64,000 nucleotides of DNA. It comes from Collybiopsis luxurians FD-317 M1. Taxonomy: Eukaryota; Basidiomycota; Agaricomycetes; Agaricales; Omphalotaceae. This document shows, piece after piece, positions 45,750 to 57,621 of this stretch. Under the pieces are notes generated by a model. It was given only the letters and a program-made list of their open reading frames with translations, had not been told where the DNA came from and made no database searches. The stretch lies in contig KN834750.1 in NCBI GenBank assembly GCA_000827265.1, forward strand, positions 1,031,297 to 1,095,296, written 5' to 3'. Position 1 is the first letter of the stretch; each line of letters opens with the position of its first letter. A program made the translations under genes and the position numbers.

Positions 45750-47119
45750 ATGGATTCTGACCGTAAATCGACAGTTTCTTCGTTTTATGGGGGAAGAAGA
45801 GGGTCCCAAGATGCTTTGAATCAAGACTTCCCTTCACCTTTGGGTCAGAACTACCATGGCCATGCTCAGGGAGGCCGAGGCAGGGATGACGCTTCTTCCT
45901 TTTTCAATCCAGACAGAGCCTCAGGAAATTTGGATGGTGCGGGTCGAGCGAGTACTGCCGGGTACAACAGGAGGTCTTTTTTCCATGCTGGAAGGGAAGA
46001 ACCAGTGAAAGGTGGTAGAGATGAGGAAGAAGAAGCTGGAGGCGGTGGCTGGGATATATACGCCGATTTCAACAATACTGGACCAAGATATAGCAGCGCT
46101 CTCGGTGCTTCGTCACCCCAAACAGACGCGTGAGTACCCCTCGTATTCCGAAAATAAAATTCGCAATTCAGAGCTCCCTTTACAAGTTATCATCCCCTGG
46201 TACAAAAGGAAGATGCCAGTAGCATCGGCCCAGTTGAGATGGTCACCGTACCCGCCATGGGCCCCGAATGGCAGCGTGATGAGCTGCGCGACATGACTAA
46301 AGCTGGAAAGAGAGAGAAAAAGACCGAAAGTCGACGCAAAGCCTGGAAGGAATGGAATCGAGGCGAGCGAGGAATGTGTGGTAAATGGTTCACACGAAGG
46401 ATGCTCGTCATATTTTTGTTTCTTCTCTGCTGCTGGTATGGCCTCTTTACTCAGTTTTTTATTGTTTCTCACAACCCTCGCAGCATAGGAATCATTCTTG
46501 CTTTTACTATCCCTCGTGTGCCTGCATTTGGGTTCAGCACCAGTACACCTCTAGCCAATGCGACAGGAGAATGGAAGGATGCTATTCCTACCATCTTCAG
46601 TCGATCTCCTACCAACTTCTCATTCCCTGGTTTCGCCGACCTTCAAGTCAATACAGAGAACAACTTCCTTCCGCTTAAATTCAACCACCTTCGAGCAACA
46701 ATCTATGACCTTGATACAGGTGTTCAAGTAGGTTCAGGCGATCTGGGGTCTCGAACATTCCCAGCGAAGTCCCTAACGAGCTTCCAACTTCCGCTGAACT
46801 TCACGTACAGCGCTGTCAATGACAGCGACACTACATGTAAGTGTACAAAGGTTCTTCGTCGGTGTCTCGGCTAATGCAATGTCTTTCAGGGACGAATTGG
46901 TATGATGCCTGCAGGAATGCGATAAATGATGTTGATGGTGTGCGACCTGGTAAGTGGTATTTTTCTCGAATGCTTCAAGCTGTTGACACCCTGTAATTAG
47001 CCGTCAAATTTACAATCAGGCTCGACATGGACATTACTGGGCTTCCCACCAAACCTTCGACCGAGGCTCAAGTGTCCAACGCAAATTGCCCTGTTGAACT
47101 TCCTCAAAACGCCGCTTGA
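45750..47119 (+). CDS. Single-pass membrane protein with LEA-2/WHy-like extracellular domain
   Basis: Exons 45750-46129, 46187-46435, 46484-46836, 46890-46949 and 47001-47119 give 386 residues. The N-terminal ~190 residues are polar (Gly/Arg-rich, then KAGKREKKTESRRKAW). One TM follows (VIFLFLLCCCIGIILAFTIP). Beyond it a beta-rich region (PTNFSFPGFADLQVNTENNF, LRATIYDLDTGVQVGSGDLG, LTSFQLPLNFTYSAVNDSDT, VKFTIRLDMDITGLP) resembles LEA-2 (LEA14/NDR1-like) domains. Several NxS/T sequons and paired Cys (YDACRNA, NANCPVE) fit a lumenal or outside face. Fungal members are uncharacterised; a vacuolar or plasma-membrane location is guesswork. Confidence 0.78.
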
Positions 47120-47573
47120 ATCGTCGCTCTCAAGGACTCATTTGGACTCTACTCTATCGTTTGATGCATCTTAATATCTAACTCATGGGACAGTTATTTC
47201 ATATATTTTTTTCTCGGTCGTTCTCGTTCATTCCTACTGATATCCAGCCATTCTTTCGTATATGAGTTTTTCACGACTCCTCCCTGTATCATATCGATAA
47301 CGGTTCTACCAGTAGCACTACTCGTATGTAGTGGACATTCCTGGTCAAAATTGTTTGTCAAATGCATGCAAAATCCATATCCACGTCAAAGGTAAACATG
47401 AACGGTAAAAAGTCGCATGGGTAGTAGATATGCCGACATGCACCACGATGAGTTAGAAAGAAAGATCCATTAGTCCAAGTTACCAGTGGCGACCAGCGCG
47501 CATTCCCCAGAGAAAAAAGCCACGTCCAATGTCCACAATTGGGCGATCACTGACAGACCCCTCCCAACTTATC
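47120..47573. other. Intergenic between convergent 3' ends
   Basis: 454 bp. Presumed 3' UTRs of the LEA-2-like gene and the RING gene. Nothing recognised. Confidence 0.5.
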
Positions 47574-50285
47574 CTAGCCTGAAAATTTACCGAGTGGAGT
47601 TCGACAAAGAGGACATGTCTTGCTCCTAGCCAGCCAAGGCTTCAAACATCTTTCATGGAATGCGTGTCGACAAGAGCTTAGGGCACCCAAATCGTTCTCC
47701 TTGAATTGAGACGAACATATGCCACAATTGTCCACGGCAGCGTCCAGTAGATAGAGCTTTGTCCTGACTTTTCCTGATTTTGTAATGCATCTGTTGTCGA
47801 TGGAGACGTGACCCAATAGCAGCGGGTCTGTCGACTCTTCGTTAACAAGTTGCTTGGCATGATCCCCTCTATGAACAGGGCCCATGATTTCTGAGAGTAA
47901 ACGCAGGGTCTAGACAGCATATTGATGAGTATTTGGCGAGCAAGCTCAGGAGTTCAACTTACATCGAAATTCGACCCATCTCGTTCCTTATTCTCTCCTA
48001 GCCCCGGCATTAAAAGGGCCAAATCGACCGAATTTATATTTTTCGTTGCGGAAATATCCGCCATATTCTCCGCGCTGGGAGTATCGATATCAACAAGATT
48101 CGACTCGGTTTCGGAGGCGGAGCCGAGGGTAGTATTGCCGATAGTGCCACTTGAGTTGCTGATTGATTGGACTTGAGTATTATAGGCCGATGGCCTGACA
48201 GTAGATGTCGGAGAGTTCGTCTTGGAACTAAGCGCGGAATGGACATGGACTGGCGTAGATTCATCGAAATCGATAAGCAGTCCTTCAGGGCTTACAGGCA
48301 GACGGCATTCGGACTTTAAAAGTGTATCTGGATGAGGGGCATACAAGGAATCAACCGCATAACGCGCGGGTTCCGTAACCTGAGATGGCATCGCAGGTTG
48401 TGGGGTTTTGGGTAAAGGTCTCCCCGGATAGTGACGTCCGGATGATGCATTTGTAGAAATTAGGATGGAAGATGAGGCAGATGTAGATAGCGAAGGAAAC
48501 GAAACCTGAAGGGGACTGGGAACTGGTTTCTGCTTGGGTGAGACTGGTGCGCGATTAATGGCATGAGGGACTTCTGTTGGCGTAGCTGAATTGCAGGGCT
48601 TGATTCTGCTGTCTGGCATGACATGAGAACGAGACCTGCGTAAATTGATTTCTTCAACATTGTTGTTGACAGAAGGAGACAGTGGCGCTTCCGTGAAATG
48701 AAGCGCTTCTCTTGTAAGCACATTCGAGGCGCCAAATCGACGACGGCCGTATGTGACATGAGCACGTTCCAAACTTGCTTTCAGCTCCGGAACCATGGAT
48801 TCATTTTCCACTGGAGTAGGAGGTAATGGGGTTTCTACAGCCAGCTGCAGTATATTGGGTGTGTTGGATTCCGCTGATCCAGTGCCCCGTGAATGGAAGC
48901 TCAGCGAGAGTGAAGCATCCAGTCTCCTTGAAATTGGAGAGGGAGGTGAAGTTGACAAATTATGCCTAAGCGATGGCTGTGACAATGGAAATAAACCATG
49001 AGGAGAGGACGAGTCCGTAGCAACAGATATTCCAGCACCTAACGTTGCACTACGGGACGAAGGCATCGGAAGAGCCTCAGGCTGAGACCCTCTGGACTCC
49101 GCTTCTAATGAAGAGGGCGATAAATTGTAGGTGGTACGGATTGATCCGGGACTTGGAGAGTTAAACTCTACCACAGAAGAATGAAATTGCTCATGCACGG
49201 GAGTATGGCTCTGTGTCGGAGAAGAGGTTCCCGAATCTGGCGAGGGTGGGTTTGTCAGTGACTCGACAGCGGACATGAGGCTGGGATAATGCTCAGAGTC
49301 GGGCCCTAGGACCTCCCATGATTCCAGAGGTTCGACAAGTCTATCTTTTCCTTTCAACAAGCCCTTCCTTTCGGCCTTCACGAGGGACGTGGATGATTGG
49401 GCGGAAAGGGGCAAACGGAAGAAAGACCCGGTCGAAACTGTTTTTAGTGAAGCAGTGCTTCTGAAAAATGAAGCATTTTTAGGAAATGAATAAGGCGATG
49501 TTGACTGTGCAGATAACGCGCGGTTCTGCAATGCTATCGGCTTGTGAGGGAATAGTGTCCTCAGAGGGGACAACGACATATGTCTGCGCTTCGGCACAGA
49601 TAAAGCAGAAGTATCATCCAACAAGGCTCTGCTGCGATTCTGCGTGCAATTTTCAGATTGTCGGGAATTCCTTTGATCGTCTACAATCTCGAGATCAGAC
49701 TCATCGGAATCGGTATCAGAATTATCCAATATGGATGCTGGAGAATGCCTCTGAGAGAGAGTGCCAAAGGGTACAGGCGGAGGAGCGGGAACTGATCGCC
49801 CCGAACAGCTATGAAACCCAAATGCTGTAGTGCTAGGACACACAGACAAGGGGGGACTAGACATAGCCTCCTGGAAAGAAGGCGGAGGATAGTTTGGAAC
49901 TAGGGGGACAATGAGTATATATATGGGTAGCAGACTTCCCGTTCAGAATCATACCATCTGAGAAGCGAATCTCTTGGGGGTGCCTTTGCCCGTGGAATCG
50001 AGAAGATTCAGAATTTCGGATGTAGTCGAGAGGCCCAGGATGAGACGGATTCGGGTGACCGGAATCGTTAGCACGCTGAAAGTTGGGGAAAGTGGTGCAA
50101 CTGGCATTTTCGTTTTGAGGTCGACGAGAGGATTTTTCCGCCTTTGAGGGCTTATTCTTTTTGGACTTGGCTTGTCGAACGCGACCAGCACCTTCGAAAG
50201 AAGTCAGTGTTGACTGCCCGTGAGGGCTAGCGGCGTGAGTATGATATGGGGCAATGTGAGCTGCGTCCGCAATTGGTTGAGGCAT
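47574..50285 (-). CDS. RING-H2 E3 ubiquitin ligase with long disordered N-terminus
   Basis: Exons 50285-49955, 49899-47963 and 47909-47574 give 867 residues. Only the last ~55 residues are clearly folded: a RING-H2 finger CGICSSQFKENDLGALSSC then RHAFHERCLKPWLARSKTC and PLC (C-x2-C-x14-C-x-H-x2-H-x2-C-x10-C-x2-C), which would bind an E2. The rest is Ser/Pro-rich and disordered with many SP/TP sites. A proline patch NYPPPSFQEAM (about residues 113-123) looks like the PPxF/Y-E-x-A motifs of membrane-traffic adaptors. No TM segment. Start: the ATG giving MPQPIADAAH; an upstream in-frame TTG is not a credible start. The splice between 49899 and 49955 is supported by frame and by the proline motif it creates. 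Substrates unknown. Confidence 0.85.
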
Positions 50286-50862
50286 AACAAGCGTAGCCAG
50301 CAAGAAAAGCTCGTCGTAGATGAACGAGGAATGCGAGACTAGTCAAGATCTTCGCGCGACTTCGGCGAGGCGAGCACGCCTTGCTTGATACTTTGCGTCA
50401 TATTATTATCAGCCAAAATGGCTCATCTAATCATGTGAGATTCAGATGGTTTACGCGTGATAGAAGAATTATGGCGCCAGCTGAACCATCAAGCGCTCAT
50501 AAGTGCCTGCTCGGTTTTACGCACAGCGTCCTCGGTAGTTTGTTACTCAATGGCCGCACTCAATGAGTGAAAAACACACATGCATCAGAAATTCCAGTCA
50601 AACTGAAAATGACACGATCTACTACATTCTACGGGTCCATTGAACGGTTTTTGAAGCTCCTGGCTTGTAACTTGAAAAGGAGATCTCCGGGATCTCATCT
50701 AAAGTATGCTATAATTACAGTTATCAGATTTTAAATTATAGTGTAGGTACAGACTAACCATTAAGACCGAGATCCAGGAGCGAGAAACTATAAATCGAAT
50801 AGCAAGCAAGTGAGTAAAGTGAAGAAAGCAGAGTTGGTAAATTAATTACCGTGCCACAGATA
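50286..50862. other. Intergenic: RING-gene promoter and APH 3' flank
   Basis: 577 bp. No gene or site recognised. Confidence 0.5.
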
Positions 50863-52317
50863 CTAACACCCAATCGAATTTTCATTCATCCACGCTGCCA
50901 TAGAAGGTGCTTTTGGCCAAGACATTAACGCTAATTCAGCAAAAACCTTCTTCTTTTCTGATCTCGGATTTTGCACGACATTTAAAATGAACGGTTCTGG
51001 TGTGAGTCGCTGCAACTCTCTTATGTATGTGTCCTTGAAGAGTTGCGTCTCATATGGGTCGCGCATCCCAGAATTCGGATATAGCTGCCCAAACCATGAC
51101 GGGTAGCACACGAGCTTCCACAACGGAACGGTGGCGCTCATCTCCCAATCAATCAAGCGAAGAATTCGCCCCGCCTCTGGTCCTTCTGAAGCACAGATTA
51201 TGTTTCTGGCAATAAATGAGTTCGGGTGACCGAAAGAGTACTCAATCAACGTTCATACCGAGGGACGAAGTCTCCATGCGCCAAGACAAATGGTCCGGCT
51301 CTACATCTGTCCAGAGGATCCTCGATAACATCTGCCACACGGTCTCGAAGGTTTGGAAGCACTTGCAATGCAAGTCGCCAACGTGTGTCGACGTCTCGGC
51401 GGCATTTGTACGTAGATTGAGCGAGCTGAGGCATCGTTTCCATGAATGCAATCTCGTCTGATAATGCTGCTCTTAGCCAGGATGCCGAGGCCTTCCACGG
51501 TCCACGATCATAATGGCAATACTTTCTACGAAGCCCAGATTCATGTTTACACCAGGCAACCGGCCCCAGCTGGTAGGAATACGGGGGCGCTGAGCCCGGC
51601 GTAAAATACAGCGATCCGATATAGTCAAACTTCAGTCTTGAGAGCTCCAAGACGATTTTAGCGTAATCTCGAATTGTTCTGAGCTTTGCGTCAAGAGAAA
51701 GTTTTTCCCAAAGCAAACTATTCATGCTTGTCCCCTCTGTCTATGGGTACACACAACTTGTCAATCAAAACATGAGTTGTGTGTAACTTGGAAGCTCACG
51801 AATGAAATTATTGAAAACGGTTGTCCAATAGCATTCTCTCGGGTTGGACAAAATGCATATACAGATGGTACTGGAATTTCCGTCCTAGACCTCACGAATT
51901 CCATAGTAGCGATCTAGATTTCACGATGATAAATGGGTTGAGGAATGTAACGATCATGCTTACCTCAGATTCCATGCTCATGTCCGAGCGTGTCTTGTCG
52001 TCCGTCGAAACGCGAGCAAGAACTTTTTCAGGTATCTGACCTCGAAGTTGAGCAGGAACATGGAGATGCAGCAAATACAACTAGGAATATGAGCCTTTTC
52101 CTGCTGAAAGATTCAATCCCATCACACGCACCTCATTGTAAGTACCCGTATAATACGCTGATTCGGGAGTTGTGCATGTTACACCAAAGAGGTATTTGGT
52201 TACACTTGAAAACTGGGTCGTGTCGGGAATTGAAGGGGGTTTCCTTCCTGTCTGAGGCGGAAAATGGAGGAGTTGCGGAAAATAGGACATCTCGGATGCT
52301 TCGACCTTTGCCATCAT
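50863..52317 (-). CDS. APH-family (aminoglycoside phosphotransferase-like) kinase
   Basis: Exons 52317-52132, 52080-51964, 51913-51800, 51740-51259 and 51205-50863 give 413 residues. The fold is protein-kinase-like: LLHLHVPAQLRGQIPEKVLA in the N-lobe, the Glu-bearing EIATMEFVRSRTEIPVPSVY, NAIGQPFSIISFTEGTS (hinge), then the catalytic loop HGDFVPRN (His294, Asp296, Asn301) and the Mg-binding LIDWE (Asp319). Fungal genomes carry dozens of such genes; most are not drug-resistance enzymes and their substrates are unknown. The C-lobe ends WPKAPSMAAWMNENSIGC. All key residues are present. The extreme N-terminus is less certain: MM at 52317 was chosen as the first ATG of the open exon. Confidence 0.85.
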
Positions 52318-53147
52318 CGCTCTCCTAATAAGAAAGAGTTGTCCTCAAGGATGATCGTAAAATTGTGAAAGGAATACTAGGTTACACTCAGGCGGCTAAT
52401 GATAAGGAATGGATCGTTCAAAGGAGAGAGTTCGAAGGAAAGAGGGTCCTTCATTTAAATATAAGATGTGAAAGTGGACATCAAACTCATCGGCGACGGT
52501 TCAAAACAAGGAAGTCCTTTCCAGAAATAACCATCGAAAGACCGCTTCTGGAGGGTCTGCGGAGGCGAGAACCAAGCCAGGGGGTCAAAGTTAGCTTGTC
52601 GACATCACGACTTACGTGCACGTGTAAACCCTCGACTCGGGGCTTGCCGCAAATTGAAACTATTACGATCCCATCAGGATCTCCGAATTATGTGCTCCAT
52701 GACAATCGACAATCGACAGCTAAGAAGCCTTAGAACGCAGCCGTTGTGCCTATCCTGCCATAACAAGAGATTCTGGGGTTGAGGACGATTTGGGCTTGAC
52801 GCCCTGCAAAACTGAACATTCCTTCTAACTGCTGTGGGAAGAGCCTTTTGAATTGCTTTCTTGCATGTGTAGTTGAAACACACAACGGTATTGGTTTCTG
52901 ACAGCGGCGAGCAAGTGGTATTGATGTTACATACCGAATTGCAATCTCCATGAATTCTACCGGACTACATACTTCACTCCGTCTCACCGCTGACTTGAAT
53001 GTGTTCCCAAATACTGAAAGTTCTACCAGGGTAATGATAGGGGAACATTTACGGCGTTTCTTTGAGAGACCCCTGGGATTGAAAAATGGGTAAGAGAATA
53101 ATGCATTCCAATCCAGCAGAACACGTACCATACACGTTTACATTATA
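52318..53147. other. Intergenic, ~0.8 kb
   Basis: Contains the APH promoter and the 3' flank of the lipase. A 133-codon minus-strand frame (52730-53131) has no recognisable motif and follows directly after the lipase, so it is more likely 3' UTR than a gene. Confidence 0.4.
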
Positions 53148-55138
53148 TTACAGGCCTTCTTCGTACAACTTTCTCGACAGAGCGATATAGAATCGTTCCA
53201 AATCTTTTTTACTTTCCAATTCGCTCTTTTTGCGGGGGTCTTTTGAAGGACCAGTTTTAGCAGGGGTTAGCTCTGAATCCGATGTTGACGCCGTCGACGA
53301 CGCTTTCGTACTCAAATATGGCGGTGAAGGTACCCGTTCTGATACCCAGTCGAAAACAGCTGAAAGTTTATCTGTCGAAGCTTTGACTACCGCGTCATCG
53401 TTTTCCCCCTTCATTTCTCTTTCCTTCTGACGCATACCGGGGCTCTTGGGAAGTCTCGCAACGGCCTCCTGTTGCACTTTTTCCTCCTTTCTCCAGGCCC
53501 TGAGAAACCAGCCAAGGTCTTTGAGACCCCATCCATCTTGGACGTTCACACCACCGCCACCGGTTCCCGTGGACGATCCCAGATTAATGGCCGATATCGC
53601 CGGAAATTCGACGCCAAAATCGAGGCCTCGCGCTCCTCGAATGGTCCAATCTTAAAAGAGGAATACTATCAACCCCACGTGTAGACAACAGGTAGATAAG
53701 AGGGGACGTACGGTCGCACTCCTCCATTACACCCAAAAATTCGCCCCATTTGGCACTTTGTATTGTCACTAGACAGTCGTTGCCCCACTCTTCCTCCCGA
53801 GCCCATAAAGGCCTGTATATCGCGTCAGCTTCGGAAAATTCTCCATACTCTTGTTCCCATGCGGTTCGTAGTCGCTGACGTTCTTTCTGCTCGAAATCAT
53901 CCAGGACTAGTTTGGGGAGCCAAAGAGGATGCCAGATATTAACTCCAGACATACGACCGGCGATGCTAAAGTATTTGACGCGTGGGTCATCTGGGGTTGC
54001 GGGATTAAAGACGTCGTTGAGATGAGCGGAGGTTAAATTCGCGTAAGCTGGTGAATCTAGGATGGATAAAAGGAGAGTAGTAAAGGACGACGGCAGAGAG
54101 GACAAAGATAACGTAGAACGCGTCTCTTTTGAGGTAGATGACTCCACAGAGGGAACATTCCGACGAAACTCGGAGAGCAATTCCTTTTCTTCTCGCGCAA
54201 GCTTCCCAAGACCAAGGTTTTCCTGTTCCTAAGATGTCATTGAACGACAAGGGACTGGAAGAGAAACGCCACGCACGGAGCACCAGTCCATAAACGGACT
54301 ACCACGATGAGGGGTGCTAATCGTGGTCAAAGATAGAGGGGCGTATTTGGTAGGTTTAACGTGTGATATTAAGTGTCTGCAATCCAAGCCGCCCATTGAA
54401 TGAGCCATAAAATTGAGCCCTCGGCCTGAAGCTCGTCCTTGCAGTTGACGGTCCAAACTTTCAGCCCGCGTAGTTATAGAACCGGTACTATGGCAGCTTT
54501 CAATGCGCTTCGATGATAGTAAACAAAGAAAGCCTACCCTGGAACCGCTGTTACTATCACTTCCGCCTTTATCTTGTCTCGAAGAACGTTGAGAACATTC
54601 GACCAATAATGTACTTGCAGACTAGGGAAAGAGGATGGACCTCTCGTGTCAAAACCATAGAGACCTTTGGAAGCCTTAAAATCCACCTTGGAGATTGAAT
54701 ACGGAGCTACATACCATGGCATAATACTATGGGATTCCGCGGGACTCGAAGAGGATCATATAAGGCAGGATTTTCTAACAGTTTGTGTATCGTGTCATGT
54801 TCCTTGATCTCGTGAGGGTCCTGTATTGACTGTTTGTATTTTTTGGACGGGCCTGGCAATGGAGCTCCGGGAGACGTGGAAGATGAAGGGTACAGATCCT
54901 CAGTCATGGACAATGTTTGACCGGAAGTGAGCGAGATGGAAGGGAATAGCCACTTTTTGGAACCAAAATAATCTGAAAGTTGACAGGTCACTTTAGAGTG
55001 ATGCTGGGATTCAGAATAGATCGTACCTTGCGTCCGATGAGAGACTGAGGAATCCTGAGCAATTCCGTCGAGGTCTTCTAATGTTTGTTCAACAGAGGGT
55101 GATGGTTTTGCATGTTTGAGGATGTAATGGTTGGACAT
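53148..55138 (-). CDS. Lipase-like alpha/beta hydrolase (TGL2-like)
   Basis: Probable acylglycerol lipase; yeast Tgl2 is mitochondrial. Exons 55138-55027, 54972-54715, 54664-54538, 54487-54277, 54228-53712 and 53650-53148 give 575 residues. Marks of the fold: NPIVLCHGLYGFDTRGPSSF (oxyanion loop after strand 3), HYWSNVLNVLRDK, then the nucleophile elbow NFMAHSMGGLDCRHL (Ser ~196; AHSMGG for GxSxG), LTTISTPHRGSPFMDW. A later Asp (TPDDPRVKYFSIAGRM) and the His in DHWTIRGARGLDF complete a plausible triad. The final ~130 residues are charged and low in complexity. No signal peptide; the start MSNHYILKHAKPSPS is weakly basic, so a mitochondrial signal is possible but not clear. Confidence 0.85.
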
Positions 55139-55497
55139 TGTAAAAGTTGAAAGGACGTTTACAATTCTCCGGAAGAGAACAAAGACTTGAGCTGGATAAT
55201 AAACCGAGCTCATGAAGTTGAATTGAAAGAAGGTGCCAATACTCTGCTGCGTGTGATTCCTTTCACGGCCCGTCACGGCCCGTTTCCACCTTTGTTTTTT
55301 TTTGACAAGTCCCTTTTGTTCAAGGCATCAGTCAATTGTTATCGTACAAAGTATCAATTCAATCTGCAATTGTTTGCTACTGATCCAAACGTATCTTTGT
55401 TCTTTCTTCGGTAGATGACTATAATACTTATACTTACGTCTCTGGCGAGACGTTATACTTTCTTCTCCCCATACTGCTAGTCAGACCTGCAATAATA
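55139..55497. promoter_or_regulatory. Divergent promoter, lipase and 55.5-kb gene
   Basis: 359 bp between divergent starts. Includes a direct repeat CACGGCCCGT at 55264-55273 and 55274-55283. Nothing else recognised. Confidence 0.45.
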
Positions 55498-56827
55498 ATG
55501 CCAGCTGCGCCCCCTCTCCTTCATATTCCGCTGCCTTCCCTACCTCAGGACTGGTCCCAAAAACCTACTCCGTATCATCATCTAACTCCTATTACAGACG
55601 AAGACGACTCTGAGCTCAAGGAGTTCTTTTTTGGCTTGCACGTTTTCAAATCAGATTTCGAGTCCGGAACTTCTTCCCCGAGCTCTGACAGCACGCTCGT
55701 ACTCGACGACGATGAAGAAATCTGGAACGTCTTTACTTCCGACAAGGAGAGCTACGACTTTGAGTCGCAGCTTCCTCCGTCCACAGTCCTGAATATTCAG
55801 GAAATGCTAGACGAACCAGACGTATATGATTCTCGTTTTGGGGACAATCACAAAGAACTTAATCCTCAGGCTCCCCCATTCGTACCAACTCAAAAGGCTT
55901 TACAAACTTTACGGCCTCCCCGTCCCCCTCTATCTTCAATCATTCGGGATCGAGTCCTAGCTGCATCGGGCGTTTCCCCTTTTCCTACACCCCCGGAAAC
56001 AACGAGACCTACAGCTTCCTGGGTCGCCATATTCCAAGCTGCTTCTAGTGCACCCGCGAACTCTGAAATCCTCACTGAAAGAGCAACAGAGCTCGCACAT
56101 TCCACCTTTTGGCATCCGGCAGCGTTAGCAGAGTTAGCTCAACATTTTTGTTGGAAAGCCTCTGCTGCCAACTCTGATGTTGCCCGCGAGTCGATGGCGC
56201 CGTTCGCTTGGGAAGTTTTTTGTGCACTTTGGGATGCCTTTGACGAGGATACCGCGAAATCCTTCGTTTGGCACCTCAGAGAGTCTGTTATAGGAACCTT
56301 CAAAGGATGTTGGTCCACCGCCGTGAGTTCCTTCAAGCTCGTTCCATTTCATCAAAGTTGACGCCCCGCCTACTTACCAGGAAAGTTCGAAAGCCATCTC
56401 TTACCGCTTCACACCCTCTGAAGAATACATCGCATCTGCTAACTGGCTCACAGCTTTTGTCGGCTCCCTTTTCACGTTCAACCTGGTCCATGCCCAACAC
56501 ATCAAAATGTGTCTTTCCATTCTCGTCCACGAACTGGCTTCTCTGGAACACATCACGGCTGTATCTATACTCATTGAGCATGCCGGACCTGCACTCTGGC
56601 GCTATCCCGGCAGCGTTGCTGATCCGGTACCGATATCAAGGAGCGAGCCAAGCCAGGAGATGGTCCATCTGTTTTTGAGAAGTTTTTTACCCAAGACGGC
56701 GAGCTTGCAGAACGGTAGCAGTGTAGTAGCGAAAATTGTTGTTGCGGGCACAAGAGAGAAAGACGCAAAGGTGCAGGGGGTTATGGATATCCTTGCGCAA
56801 TGGTGTCCGGATCTAAGAGCTATTTAA
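55498..56827 (+). CDS. Uncharacterised helical protein, paralog A of a pair
   Basis: Two exons (55498-56322, 56381-56827) give 423 residues. The N-terminus is acidic and Pro-rich (ITDEDDSELKEFFFGLHVFK); VLNIQEMLDEPDVYD and a long Pro-rich linker follow, then an all-helical C-terminal half from about residue 180 (TASWVAIFQAASSAP, MAPFAWEVFCALWDAFDEDT, FVGSLFTFNLVHAQHIKMCL, ILVHELASLEHITAVSILIE). The pattern of paired amphipathic helices suggests an ARM/MIF4G-like repeat fold, as in translation factors, but no diagnostic motif is seen. It is clearly related to the gene at 59.7-60.8 kb: both share LK-x-FFF-x-L, YDF(E/D), VLN-x-IQ-x-MLDE, and an intron at the same place after the first helical half (phase 0 in both). 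Confidence 0.78.
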
Positions 56828-57621
56828 AAAAAAATGACATTAGAGCCCTTGAGATCTCCTTCATTAATTCATCGTGAATATAGTCGGCGACATCTAGTAT
56901 CCGGTGGTAGAATTCGATTGAAAAGTGCAAGGCAAACGAGTCAGTGTAGGCAACCGGGAAGAAAGCATCTGTTACATCGAACAAGAATTTCCGAGCATAG
57001 AATGAGTTCATAATTGAGGAAACAGCAAAGTACAGCATACACAATATAAACACCCCATCCCTTGAAGCGGGAGGGGCGCATGGAACGATTGGTGGCCCTA
57101 CTGTATTAGGTTTAGATTGAAAGTTGCCGAGAGCTGCCTATTCACCCTGAGACGAACCAGGGCGAACCTCATGCAAGCCCGTAATCTGCGTCCTTCACTT
57201 AATCCACTTTTCTGCTACGGTCGTTTTTGACCGTTACCAGCTAATAGAAATACGACACAGCATTTTATGCCAATTGATCATGATAAGGATCTCGAGCCGG
57301 GAAACTTTGACGCAACTTACGTTCAAACCTTGAGCAGTGCCGTGCAATACACTTTCTCAGTGGCTCAGTATGTGTACTTTGTCTCCTTTCTTCTGGCTTG
57401 AGTCTTGAAAAGTAGGAAAATCAAGGAGAAAATCGGAATATAAGGTCTGGAGGCCGAAAAGTATGCCGGGGTGGAGCCGCAATCCGCAGGTTTCCTCTAC
57501 TTCATCCTTTAGGACTTGATCACATTTTCGAAATCAGACTCTCTGCGATTATGCCGGGACTGCATTATAGCAGGATAAGTATTTATTAAAATGTGATGCC
57601 CAAGCTTTTTCTTTCATAACC
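56828..57621. other. Intergenic, ~0.8 kb
   Basis: 3' flank of paralog A and promoter of the second HxRRGD gene. Nothing recognised. Confidence 0.45.

Noticed and set aside
46113..46472. 119-codon minus frame
   Set aside because: Antisense of the LEA-2-like protein's basic linker and TM.
50285..50303. In-frame TTG start upstream of the RING gene ATG
   Set aside because: Nuclear fungal genes start at ATG; the first in-frame ATG is at 50285.
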